In this document: piece after piece, positions 17,601 to 25,303 of the stretch
Numbering within the stretch: the stretch's first letter is position 1
Layout: each line of letters begins with the position of its first letter
NCBI RefSeq assembly: GCF_002904335.1
Contig: NZ_PPHF01000019.1
Coordinates: forward strand, 152,120-216,119
Direction: 5' to 3'
From: Amycolatopsis sp. CA-126428
GTDB lineage: Bacteria > Actinomycetota > Actinomycetes > Mycobacteriales > Pseudonocardiaceae
DNA: 64,000 bases
Program-made: the position numbers and the translations under genes
The notes under the pieces: model-generated
What the model was told of the DNA's origin: nothing
The model's database searches: none
What the model saw: only the letters and a program-made list of their open reading frames with translations

Positions 17601-18006
17601 CCGTCGCGGAGCCGACGCGGTGAATTCGCTGGTCGGTGACCGCTCTCTCGGTGACCGCGCCCGCGTCTTCGTCGCGGGCCTCCAGGGATCCGTCGATCGG
17701 CCCGCCGCGGTTCGCACCCTCCTCGACTTCATCGGTGATCGGAGCGTGGCGGGGGCGGCCCGGGTCGACGCGGCCGAGTTGCTCGCCCATTTTCTGCTCG
17801 GCGAGCACGCGCGGCTGCCGGACGCGGTGGACGTCCGGACGCACACCTCGGAAGACTTCCGGGTGGATCCCGTCGGCCACGTCGACCTGGACCGGGTCAC
17901 GATCATCGATCTGATCGACGACCTGAGCCGCGATCGCCGGGTGCCGAGAGCTGATCGCGGCCGGGCGTTCGAAGTTCTCCGCCGGTTCTCCCTGGAACGG
18001 CGCTAG
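14623..18006 (+). CDS. NACHT-domain STAND NTPase with N-terminal helical/HTH-like domain and C-terminal HEAT repeats
   Basis: A signal-transduction NTPase of about 1,127 residues. An all-helical N-terminal module (about 30-135, RLSDWL...TPSAGSLAAVFALVRVW) resembles the HTH-like heads of actinobacterial NACHT proteins. A linker (PPLTEVYVRQRV) precedes the NACHT core: Walker A GTPGGGKTS (248-256), Walker B LVMVDGLDEI (329-338), sensor RFVIATRPLPDW, then the winged-helix/arm part ending near SFFHQTVEEFLAATH. From about residue 710 on, seven or more HEAT-like helical repeats form a likely ligand-sensing solenoid. Bacterial NACHT proteins of this plan can act in anti-phage immunity; that role is inferred here. 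The start is uncertain: GTG 14623 is weak, and the best purine-rich sites (14671-14677, 14687-14695) precede no in-frame ATG, GTG or TTG. Confidence 0.88.
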   Translation: MGYAARCFGWRFHPLRGRNSGGEGDIATRSERRLYDELRALRGKADAVRRKAGLRPLSQDETERILRKSPYLVADFRGQRLSDWLAEDFSKVKTPSAGSLAAVFALVRVWSEQAGVTAPAERYWADLLEAAQPDRSAKSRTRTEPADSPVHALIDDYIAAAVRAAREHPYPGVLPGNTPPLTEVYVRQRVRVGEPRARSTAPGKLTGPVSALVGDAASWTSAPSPRRVSGRMSAEEILDRDRICVVVGTPGGGKTSLFRTHLIRAVEARRAGELETSLPILVPAAALSGKPLAAALAEAVTAELSSFGLLEKLPDALFKEGPYDDVPWLVMVDGLDEITDPAARRNLLAALEQISDGTRGRQYRFVIATRPLPDWELAVLGAQAPVYELEPFTWSDLNRVSADWFRVLGLSYPDRVAERFASAVRRTRVFGLARTPLMAALLCQLHGANPDAPLPASRGEIYRKYVEQLTRRMQSADLSGVQAQVRAGLARYGDEALKDGWGTLERLPELIARSAAELRGGCPASILDIISGLPGAACPQRVPATVWKEYLQSLLLRSGLVILRGGELSFFHQTVEEFLAATHATRSAPASLESLAALFGRKRRVPLLEQVLGRRVPPPPEVDTSFTGFVLDQCGEVQDAVADHLLRLVDRGGLAGCGFIAVLLRLGTEVPRRVILAMARKLVDLVWVLGNTSNPAPPRRARGVVRSDHERFENAFLALRLLASIGAEDALDRLRSIARDADLHPAVRARAAEAVVDLDVDVTAAVGLLDELARNKSIGSRMRATLAARVESLDPDHVSRLLADLARDATLAGRERVASVMTLRGHEAALASDLFAELALDTRMSGYSRVRSAGVLAGAGDVRGIELLDGLARAEDLPVYVREEAVRALVKHGGSKAENALSKLASDRSIDPHVGIRAAGALAEHGDKEALKELERIATQHLSDHNVRIGAVEMLAALGEYHPMELLELLVRDTTLDDDGRLRILEIMLETGGRRGADAVNSLVGDRSLGDRARVFVAGLQGSVDRPAAVRTLLDFIGDRSVAGAARVDAAELLAHFLLGEHARLPDAVDVRTHTSEDFRVDPVGHVDLDRVTIIDLIDDLSRDRRVPRADRGRAFEVLRRFSLERR

Positions 18007-18007
18007 T

Positions 18008-18038
18008 CCGGACCACGCCGACGGAGGTTGCGGTCCGG
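18008..18038 (+). terminator. Possible terminator after the NACHT gene
   Basis: CCGGACC (18008-18014) pairs with GGTCCGG (18032-18038) immediately after the NACHT stop codon. The loop is 17 bases, so this is a modest hairpin. Confidence 0.4.
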
Positions 18039-18063
18039 TGGTCTCGGACGCCCGTGGCGAAAC

Positions 18064-18081
18064 AATCAGGCGTGCTTGATT
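18064..18081. promoter_or_regulatory. Candidate operator of the atu-like operon
   Basis: AATCAGGCGTGCTTGATT is an imperfect palindrome (14 of 18 positions symmetric) about 50 bp before the first ATG of the operon. Size and place fit a TetR-family operator, and the operon's last gene encodes a TetR protein. Link inferred. Confidence 0.45.
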
Positions 18082-18129
18082 TTTCTCCGCGCCGGTGTCA
18101 CGCTGGCCCGAGACGCAAGGAGGCGGGCG

Positions 18130-18921
18130 ATGGCGGATCTCGGCGTGATCCTCGGGGATCTCGACGCGGAGACACGGACGATCGAAGACGTGGTGGCGAA
18201 CCTGCCCGCGGCGGACTGGGCGCGGCCGACACCGGCCGAAGGGTGGACGATCGCGCACCAGATCGCGCACCTGGCCTGGACCGATCGCAAGGCCCTGATC
18301 GCGGCCGCGCACCCCGAAGACTGGCCGGCCGAGGTCGAAGAGCTCCTCAAAGGCGGGGAGACCTACGTCGACGACGGGGCCGCGGCCGAAGCGCGGCGGC
18401 CGCCGGGGGAGATCCTCGAAGGCTGGCGCGAAGGGCGCGCATTGCTCGCCGAAGCCCTCGCCGCCGTGCCTGAAGGGCAGAAGCTGCCCTGGTACGGGCC
18501 GCCGATGAGTGCCGCCTCGATGGCCACCGCGCGGATGATGGAGACCTGGGCGCACGGCCAGGACGTCTTCGACGCCCTCGGCCTGACCCGCGAGCCCACC
18601 GCGCGGCTGTGGCACATCGCCCGCTTCGGCACCCGGACCCGCGACTTCGCCTACAAGGTCCACGCGCTCGCGCCGCCGCCCGAGGAGTTCCGCGTCGAGC
18701 TGACCGCGCCCGACGGCTCCACCTGGGCGTTCGGCCCCGTGGACGCCGCGCAGAAGCTCACCGGCACCGCGGTGGACTTCTGTCTCGTCGTCACCCGGCG
18801 GCGGCACCCGGCCGACACCGGTCTGGTCGCCCACGGCGCCGACGTCGAGGAATGGTTGACCATCGCGCAGGCCTTCGCCGGGCCGCCCGGGGAAGGCCGC
18901 AAGCCGGGGCAGTTTGCATGA
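18130..18921 (+). CDS. TIGR03084-type metal-binding protein (mycothiol maleylpyruvate isomerase-like/DinB fold)
   Basis: The 263 residues show a DinB-like four-helix fold with histidines placed for metal binding (WTIAHQIAHLAW, ETWAHGQD), as in mycothiol-dependent maleylpyruvate isomerase relatives. The family recurs beside AtuA-type catabolic genes in actinomycetes; its reaction there is not known to me. ATG 18130 has AAGGAGG upstream. The stop overlaps the next start as ATGA, making it the first gene of the coupled eight-gene operon. Confidence 0.8.
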   Translation: MADLGVILGDLDAETRTIEDVVANLPAADWARPTPAEGWTIAHQIAHLAWTDRKALIAAAHPEDWPAEVEELLKGGETYVDDGAAAEARRPPGEILEGWREGRALLAEALAAVPEGQKLPWYGPPMSAASMATARMMETWAHGQDVFDALGLTREPTARLWHIARFGTRTRDFAYKVHALAPPPEEFRVELTAPDGSTWAFGPVDAAQKLTGTAVDFCLVVTRRRHPADTGLVAHGADVEEWLTIAQAFAGPPGEGRKPGQFA

Positions 18922-20606
18922 CCTACCGCATCGGCAACGCGTCCGGGTTCTACGGCGACCGCTTCTCGGCCGTGCGCGAGATGCTCACCGGCGGCCCTCT
19001 CGACGTGCTCACCGGGGACTACCTGGCCGAGCTGACCATGCTCATCCTCGGCCGCGACCGGATGAAGGACGCGAACCGCGGCTACGCCAAGACGTTCCTC
19101 CGGCAGATGGAGGAAAACCTCGGGCTGGCGCAGGAAAACGGCGTCAAGATCGTCGCCAACGCGGGCGGGCTGAACCCGGCCGGGCTCGCGGACGCGCTGC
19201 GCGAGCTGGCCGGGAAACTGGGGCTCGACGTCAAGATCGCGCACGTCGAGGGCGACGACCTCGTGGCGCGGGCCGAGGAGCTGGACCTCGGCAAACCGCT
19301 GACCGCCAACGCCTACCTCGGCGCCTGGGGCATCGTCGAATGCCTCAACGCGGGCGCCGACGTCGTCGTGACCGGGCGCGTCACCGACGCCTCCGTCATC
19401 GTCGGCCCGGCCGCCGCGCACTACGGCTGGGCGCGTGACGACTTCGACGCCCTCGCCGGCGCGGTCGCCGCCGGGCACGTCATCGAATGCGGTGCCCAGG
19501 CCACCGGCGGCAACTACGCCTTCTTCACCGAGCACTCCCTCGGCGTGCCCGGGTTCCCGATCGCCGAGATCGAGGCCGACGGCTCCAGCGTCATCACCAA
19601 GCACCCCGGCACCGGCGGCGTGGTCAACGCCGGCACGGTCACCGCGCAGCTGCTGTACGAAATCACCGGCGCGCGGTACGCCGGGCCGGACGTCACGACC
19701 CGGTTCGACACGCTCTCGCTGACCGAGGACGGACCCGATCGCGTGCGCATCTCCGGCGTCCGCGGGGAAGCTCCGCCGCCGACGCTGAAGGTCGCGCTGA
19801 ACACCCTCGGCGGGTTCCGCAACGAGACGACGTTCGTCCTCACCGGACTCGACATCGAGGCGAAAGCCGCGCTGGTGCGGGAACAGCTCGAAGCGTCCAT
19901 GAAGGACCGGCCGCCGGCCGACGTCCGCTGGACCCTCGCGCGCACCGACCACCAGGACGCCGGCACCGAGCAGACCGCGAGCGCGCTGCTGCACGTCGCC
20001 GTCAAGGACGCCGACCCGAAGGTCGCCGGCCGCGCGTTCACCGGCGCGGCCGTCGAACTCGCGCTGGCCAGCTACCCCGGGTTCCACGTCACGGCGCCGC
20101 CGTCGGACGCCTCGCCGTACGGCGTCTACACCGCGGCCTACGTGGACGCGGGCGAGGTCCCGCACGTCGCCGTGCTGCCGGACGGGATGCGGGTCGACAT
20201 AGCGCCCTCCACGTCCACTCAGGACCTGTCCGAAGTGGATGAACCGGCGCTGCCCGAACCCCTCGGCCACGGACCGGTGCGGCGGGTGCCCCTCGGCGCG
20301 ATCGCCGGCGCGCGCAGCGGCGACAAGGGCGGCAACGCCAACCTCGGCGTCTGGGTGCGGTCGGAAGAGGCGTGGCGCTGGCTGGTGCACCGGCTGACCG
20401 TCGCCGAGTTCAAGCTGCTGCTGCCCGAGACCGCGGACCTGCCGGTGACGCGGTACCTGCTGCCGAACCTGCGGGCGATGAACTTCGTCGTCGAAGGCCT
20501 CCTCGGCGAGGGGGTCGCGTCGCAGGCCCGGTTCGACCCGCAGGCCAAGGCGCTCGGCGAGTGGCTGCGGTCGCGGGAGATCGACGTCCCGGAGGTCCTG
20601 CTGTGA
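18918..20606 (+). CDS. AtuA-family protein (acyclic terpene utilisation)
   Basis: The 562 residues match the AtuA family, first found in the Pseudomonas citronellol/geraniol pathway, where it is required but biochemically unclear. Typical parts are IGNASGFYGDRFSAVREML at the N-terminus, VKIVANAGGLNP, TANAYLGAWGIVE, TGRVTDASVIVGPAAAHYGW and QATGGNYAFF. The C-terminal part carries AGARSGDKGGNANLGVW, the extra domain often fused to AtuA in actinomycetes. It overlaps its neighbours by 4 bp at both ends. Carboxylase and dehydrogenase genes downstream point to breakdown of a branched acyl-CoA. Confidence 0.88.
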   Translation: MTYRIGNASGFYGDRFSAVREMLTGGPLDVLTGDYLAELTMLILGRDRMKDANRGYAKTFLRQMEENLGLAQENGVKIVANAGGLNPAGLADALRELAGKLGLDVKIAHVEGDDLVARAEELDLGKPLTANAYLGAWGIVECLNAGADVVVTGRVTDASVIVGPAAAHYGWARDDFDALAGAVAAGHVIECGAQATGGNYAFFTEHSLGVPGFPIAEIEADGSSVITKHPGTGGVVNAGTVTAQLLYEITGARYAGPDVTTRFDTLSLTEDGPDRVRISGVRGEAPPPTLKVALNTLGGFRNETTFVLTGLDIEAKAALVREQLEASMKDRPPADVRWTLARTDHQDAGTEQTASALLHVAVKDADPKVAGRAFTGAAVELALASYPGFHVTAPPSDASPYGVYTAAYVDAGEVPHVAVLPDGMRVDIAPSTSTQDLSEVDEPALPEPLGHGPVRRVPLGAIAGARSGDKGGNANLGVWVRSEEAWRWLVHRLTVAEFKLLLPETADLPVTRYLLPNLRAMNFVVEGLLGEGVASQARFDPQAKALGEWLRSREIDVPEVLL

Positions 20607-21751
20607 CCGACCCGTTCCGGACGCCCGAACGGGCCGAACTGCGCAAGACCGTGCGGAAGTTCGTCGAGCAGGAGGTCCTGCCGCACCTCGACGACTGGGA
20701 GCGCGCCGGCGAACTGCCCCGGGCCCTGCACCGCAGGGCCGGCGACCTCGGCCTGCTCGGCGTCGCCTTCCCGGAAGAGATCGGCGGTGGCGACGGCAAC
20801 TACCTCGACGCTCTGGTCGTCGCGGAGGAGATGCACTACGCCGGCGGTTCCGGCGGCCTCTTCGCGTCGCTGTTCACCTGCGGCATCGCCGTGCCGCACA
20901 TCGCCGAGGCGAACGACCCGGTGCAGCTCGAACGCTGGGTGCGGCCGACCCTGGCCGGGGCCAAGATCGGCTCGCTCGCCGTCACCGAGCCGGACGGCGG
21001 TTCCGACGTCGCCGGGATCCGGACCACCGCCGTCCGCGAGGGCGACGAGTACGTCATCAACGGCGCCAAGACGTTCATCACCTCCGGGTGCCGCGCGGAC
21101 TTCGTGACGACGGTGGTGCGCACCGGCGGCGACGGCGCCCACGGGCTCTCGCTGATCGTCGTCGAACGCGGGACACCGGGGTTCACGGTGAGCCGCAAGC
21201 TCGAAAAGATGGGCTGGCTCTGCTCGGACACCGCCGAACTGTCCTACGTGGACGTCCGGGTGCCGGTGGAGCACCTGGTGGGCGCCGAGAACAGCGGGTT
21301 CGCGCAGGTGGCCACCCAGTTCGTCACCGAACGGCTGTCGCTGGCCGTGCAGGCGTACGCGCACGCCCAGCGCGCGCTCGACCTGACACTGGACTGGTGC
21401 CGGCTGCGCGAGACGTTCGGCCGTCCGCTCATCTCGCGGCAGGTCGTCCAGCACAAGCTCACCGAAATGGCGCGGAAGATCGACCTCGCCCGCACCTACA
21501 CCCGGCAGGCCGCGATCCGGCACGTCTCCGGAGAAGAGGTCATCGCCGAAGCCTGTTTCGCCAAGAACACCGCCGTCGAGGCCGCCGAGTGGGTGGTCAA
21601 CGAGGCCGTCCAGCTGCACGGCGGGCTCGGCTACATGCGCGAGTCCGAAGTGGAGCGCCACTACCGCGACGTCCGGATCCTCGGCATCGGCGGCGGCACC
21701 ACCGAGATCCTCACCGGCCTGGCCGCGAAGCGATTGGGATACACCTCGTGA
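20603..21751 (+). CDS. Acyl-CoA dehydrogenase
   Basis: A FAD enzyme of 382 residues that would oxidise an acyl-CoA to the 2,3-enoyl-CoA. Seen: LAVTEPDGGSDVAGI and VINGAKTFITSG (FAD/substrate-binding middle domain), RETFGRPLISRQVVQHKLTEMA and the C-terminal VQLHGGLGYMRESEVERHYRD segment. GTG 20603 overlaps the upstream stop as GTGA. In the operon it sits before the biotin-dependent carboxylase, as citronellyl- or isovaleryl-CoA dehydrogenases do in atu/liu clusters. Confidence 0.92.
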   Translation: MTDPFRTPERAELRKTVRKFVEQEVLPHLDDWERAGELPRALHRRAGDLGLLGVAFPEEIGGGDGNYLDALVVAEEMHYAGGSGGLFASLFTCGIAVPHIAEANDPVQLERWVRPTLAGAKIGSLAVTEPDGGSDVAGIRTTAVREGDEYVINGAKTFITSGCRADFVTTVVRTGGDGAHGLSLIVVERGTPGFTVSRKLEKMGWLCSDTAELSYVDVRVPVEHLVGAENSGFAQVATQFVTERLSLAVQAYAHAQRALDLTLDWCRLRETFGRPLISRQVVQHKLTEMARKIDLARTYTRQAAIRHVSGEEVIAEACFAKNTAVEAAEWVVNEAVQLHGGLGYMRESEVERHYRDVRILGIGGGTTEILTGLAAKRLGYTS

Positions 21752-23346
21752 CTGCTCTTAGGTCCACAGTGGACACACGGGCCGCCGAGTTCGGCGCGAA
21801 CCGCGAGGCGATGCTGGAGAAGCTCGCCGAGATCGACGCCGAGCACGCCAAAGCCGTCGCCGGTGGCGGCGAGAAGTACGTCGAGCGGCACCGCAAGCGC
21901 GGCAAGCTCCTCGCGCGGGAACGCATCGAGCTGCTCCTCGACGCGGATTCGCCGTTCCTGGAGCTGTCGCCGCTGGCCGCGTGGGGCACCGACTACCGCG
22001 TCGGCGCGAGCCTGGTGACGGGCATCGGCGTCGTCGAAGGCGTCGAGTGCCTGATCTCGGCCAGCGACCCGACGGTCAAGGGTGGCGCGAGCAACCCGTG
22101 GACGACGAAGAAGAGCTTCCGGGCCGCGGACATCGCCGCGCAGAACCGGCTGCCGTCGATCAACCTCGTCGAGTCCGGCGGCGCGGACCTGCCGACGCAG
22201 AAGGAGATCTTCATCCCGGGCGGCCGGATCTTCCGGGACATCACGCGGGCCTCGGCCGCGGGCTGCCCGACGATCGCGCTGGTCTTCGGCAACTCCACCG
22301 CGGGCGGCGCGTACCTGCCGGGCATGTCGGACTACGTCGTGATGGTCAAGGAACGAGCGAAGGTGTTCCTCGGCGGGCCGCCGTTGGTCAAGATGGCCAC
22401 CGGTGAGGAGTCCGACGACGAGTCGCTCGGCGGCGCCGAGATGCACGCGCGGACCTCGGGCCTGGCCGACTACCTGGCCGCCGACGAGCAGGACGCCATC
22501 CGGCTCGGCCGCAACATCGTCAAGCGGCTCAACTGGACCAAGCAGGGGCCTTCGCCCAAGCCGGACTACGAAGAGCCGCTCTACGACGCCGAGGACCTGC
22601 TCGGCATCGTCCCGACCGACCTCAAGGTGCCCTTCGACCCGCGCGAGGTCGTCGCCCGGGTCGTCGACGGCTCCGACTTCGACGAGTTCAAGCCGCTCTA
22701 CGGCTCGTCGCTGGTGACGGGCTGGGCGAGCATCCACGGCTACCCGGTCGGCGTGCTGGCGAACGCGCAAGGTGTCCTGTTCGGCGAGGAGTCGCAGAAG
22801 GCCGCGCAGTTCATCCAGCTGGCCAACCAGATCCACACGCCGCTGGTGTTCCTGCACAACACGACCGGCTACATGGTCGGTAAGGAGTACGAGCAGAGCG
22901 GCATCATCAAGCATGGCGCGATGATGATCAACGCCGTGTCGAACTCGAAGGTGCCGCACTTGTCCGTCCTCATGGGAGCGTCCTACGGCGCCGGGCACTA
23001 CGGGATGTGCGGCCGCGCCTTCGATCCCCGCTTCCTGTTCGCCTGGCCGAGCGCGAAGTCCGCGGTGATGGGCCCGGCGCAGCTGGCCGGCGTGCTGTCC
23101 ATCGTGGCCCGCGCGGCGGCCGAGAGTCGCGGCCAGGAATACAACGAGGACCACGACAAGGCCATGCGTGCCATGGTGGAAGGCCAGATCGAGGCCGAGT
23201 CGATGCCGATGTTCCTCTCCGGCATGCTCTACGACGACGGCATCATCGACCCGCGCGACACCCGCACCGTGCTGGGGCTGAGCCTGTCCGCGATCCACAA
23301 TGGACCAGTGAAGGGCGCCGAGGGCTTCGGCGTCTTCCGGATGTGA
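21748..23346 (+). CDS. Acyl-CoA carboxylase, carboxyltransferase (beta) subunit
   Basis: The 532-residue carboxyltransferase moves CO2 from carboxybiotin to an acyl-CoA. LLARERIELLLD, DPTVKGGASNPWT, NLVESGGADLPTQKE, GNSTAGGAYLPGMSDYV and the C-terminal MGASYGAGHYGMCGRAFDP, FAWPSAKSAVMG are typical of the methylcrotonyl-/geranyl-CoA carboxylase branch. Start GTG 21748 overlaps the dehydrogenase stop (GTGA). The partner alpha subunit follows after 7 bp. Inside the gene, 21762-21774 is the palindrome GTCCACAGTGGAC. Confidence 0.92.
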   Translation: MTALRSTVDTRAAEFGANREAMLEKLAEIDAEHAKAVAGGGEKYVERHRKRGKLLARERIELLLDADSPFLELSPLAAWGTDYRVGASLVTGIGVVEGVECLISASDPTVKGGASNPWTTKKSFRAADIAAQNRLPSINLVESGGADLPTQKEIFIPGGRIFRDITRASAAGCPTIALVFGNSTAGGAYLPGMSDYVVMVKERAKVFLGGPPLVKMATGEESDDESLGGAEMHARTSGLADYLAADEQDAIRLGRNIVKRLNWTKQGPSPKPDYEEPLYDAEDLLGIVPTDLKVPFDPREVVARVVDGSDFDEFKPLYGSSLVTGWASIHGYPVGVLANAQGVLFGEESQKAAQFIQLANQIHTPLVFLHNTTGYMVGKEYEQSGIIKHGAMMINAVSNSKVPHLSVLMGASYGAGHYGMCGRAFDPRFLFAWPSAKSAVMGPAQLAGVLSIVARAAAESRGQEYNEDHDKAMRAMVEGQIEAESMPMFLSGMLYDDGIIDPRDTRTVLGLSLSAIHNGPVKGAEGFGVFRM

Positions 23347-23353
23347 GCGAGCG

Positions 23354-25303
23354 ATGATCCAGAACCTGCTGGTCGCCAACCGCGGCGAGATCGCCCGCCG
23401 CGTCTTCCGCACCTGCCGCGACGCCGGGATCGGCACCGTCGCGGTGTTCTCCGACGCCGATTCCGCCGCACCGCACGCCCGGGAAGCCGACGCGGCCGTC
23501 CGGCTGCCCGGCAACGCGCCGTCCGAGACGTACCTGCAGGCGGAGCTGCTGGTCAAGGCCGCGGCCGAGACCGGCGCCGACGCCGTCCACCCCGGCTACG
23601 GCTTCCTGTCGGAGAACGCCGCGTTCGCCCGCGCCGTGCTCGACGCCGGGCTCACCTGGGTCGGGCCGCCGCCCGAGGCCATCGAGACCATGGGCTCCAA
23701 AGTGGAGTCGAAGCGGCTGATGGCCGCGGCCGGGGTGCCGGTCCTGTCCGAACTGGACCCGGCGGCGGTGACCCCGGAAGACTTGCCGTTGCTGGTCAAG
23801 GCGTCCGCCGGGGGTGGTGGCCGCGGCATGCGCGTGGTCCGCTCGCTCGACGAGCTGGCCGAGGCGGTGGAAGGCGCGAGTGCGGAGGCCGCCTCGGCGT
23901 TCGGCGATCCCACCGTGTTCTGCGAGCGGTACCTGGAGACCGGGCGGCACATCGAAGTCCAGGTGCTCGCCGACCGGCACGGCACGGTGTGGGCGGTGGG
24001 GGAGCGGGAGTGCTCGATCCAGCGCCGCCACCAGAAGGTCGTCGAGGAGGCGCCGTCCCCGTTCGTCGACGACGCCATGCGCGCGGAGCTGTTCGACGCC
24101 GCGCGCAAGGCCGCCCAGGCGATCGACTACGTCGGCGCGGGCACGGTCGAGTTCCTCGCCGGGCCCGACGGCCGGTTCTACTTCCTCGAGATGAACACCC
24201 GGCTGCAGGTCGAGCACCCGGTCACCGAGAACGTCACGGGGCTCGACCTGGTCGCCTTGCAGCTGCGGATCGCCGAGGGCGAGCGCCTCCCGGCCGACCC
24301 GCCACCCACGGTGGGGCACTCCATCGAGGTCCGGCTCTACGCCGAAGACCCGGCAGCGGGCTGGCAGCCGCAGAGCGGCACCCTGCACACGTTCGACGTG
24401 CCCGATGTGGACCGTTCGTTCGAACACGGACCCGGCCTCAGGCTCGACTCCGGCTTCGAGAACGGGTCGGTGGTGGGCGTCCACTACGACCCGATGCTGG
24501 CCAAGGTGATCACCTGGGCACCCACTCGCGTCGAAGCGGCGAGGCGGCTCGCCAAGGCGCTGGCGGCGTCGAAGATCCACGGTGTGGTAACCAACCGCGA
24601 CCTGCTGGTGAACATCCTCCGCCACGAAGCCTTCCTGGCCGGGGAGACGGACACGGCGTTCTTCGACCGCCACGGCCTCGACACCCTGGCCGCCCCTCTG
24701 GCCACAGTGGACACCGAACGGCTCTCGGCCCTCGCGGCGGCGTTGGCGGACGCGGCGGCCAACCGGGCGTCGGCGACCACGCAGAGCAGGCTCCCGAGTG
24801 GCTGGCGCAACGTCCGCTCGGCCGGGCAGCGCAAGGTCTTCTCGGTGGCGGACCGCGAGTACGAAGTGGTCTACTCGCTCACCCGCGACGGCTTGCAGGC
24901 GGACGGGTTCGAAGCCGAGCTGGTGTCGGCCGCGCCGGAACGGGTGGTCCTGGCCGTCGCCGGCGTGCGGCGCGCGTTCGACGTCGCCCGCCGGGACGGG
25001 ACGTCCTATGTGGACTCCGCGCTCGGTTCGGTCGCGCTGACGGCGGCCCCGCGGTTCGCCGACCCGGACGCGGCGCTGGCCGCCGGTTCGCTCGTCGCGC
25101 CGATGCCGGGCACCGTCGTGCGGCTGGCCGTGCAGGCCGGGGACCCGGTCAAGGCCGGCGACCCGCTGCTCTGGCTCGAAGCGATGAAGATGGAACACCG
25201 GATCGCCGCCCCCGCCGACGGCGTGGTGACCGAGCTGCCGGTGACCGTGGGTCAACAGGTCGAAGTGGGCACGATCCTAGCTGTGGTGGGAGACGAAGCA
25301 TGA
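23354..25303 (+). CDS. Acyl-CoA carboxylase, biotin carboxylase/biotin carrier (alpha) subunit
   Basis: A fused subunit of 649 residues. The biotin carboxylase part (1-445) has LVANRGEIARRV, the ATP-grasp loop KASAGGGGRGMRVV, ERDCSIQ-like ERECSIQRRHQK and EMNTRLQVEHPVTE. A middle linking domain follows, then a biotinyl domain with the biotinylation site LEAMKMEHR. It carboxylates its own biotin for the beta subunit encoded just upstream. The order dehydrogenase-beta-alpha matches MccB/A or AtuC/F systems for C5 or C10 branched acyl-CoAs. The stop overlaps the next ATG by 4 bp. Confidence 0.93.
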   Translation: MIQNLLVANRGEIARRVFRTCRDAGIGTVAVFSDADSAAPHAREADAAVRLPGNAPSETYLQAELLVKAAAETGADAVHPGYGFLSENAAFARAVLDAGLTWVGPPPEAIETMGSKVESKRLMAAAGVPVLSELDPAAVTPEDLPLLVKASAGGGGRGMRVVRSLDELAEAVEGASAEAASAFGDPTVFCERYLETGRHIEVQVLADRHGTVWAVGERECSIQRRHQKVVEEAPSPFVDDAMRAELFDAARKAAQAIDYVGAGTVEFLAGPDGRFYFLEMNTRLQVEHPVTENVTGLDLVALQLRIAEGERLPADPPPTVGHSIEVRLYAEDPAAGWQPQSGTLHTFDVPDVDRSFEHGPGLRLDSGFENGSVVGVHYDPMLAKVITWAPTRVEAARRLAKALAASKIHGVVTNRDLLVNILRHEAFLAGETDTAFFDRHGLDTLAAPLATVDTERLSALAAALADAAANRASATTQSRLPSGWRNVRSAGQRKVFSVADREYEVVYSLTRDGLQADGFEAELVSAAPERVVLAVAGVRRAFDVARRDGTSYVDSALGSVALTAAPRFADPDAALAAGSLVAPMPGTVVRLAVQAGDPVKAGDPLLWLEAMKMEHRIAAPADGVVTELPVTVGQQVEVGTILAVVGDEA

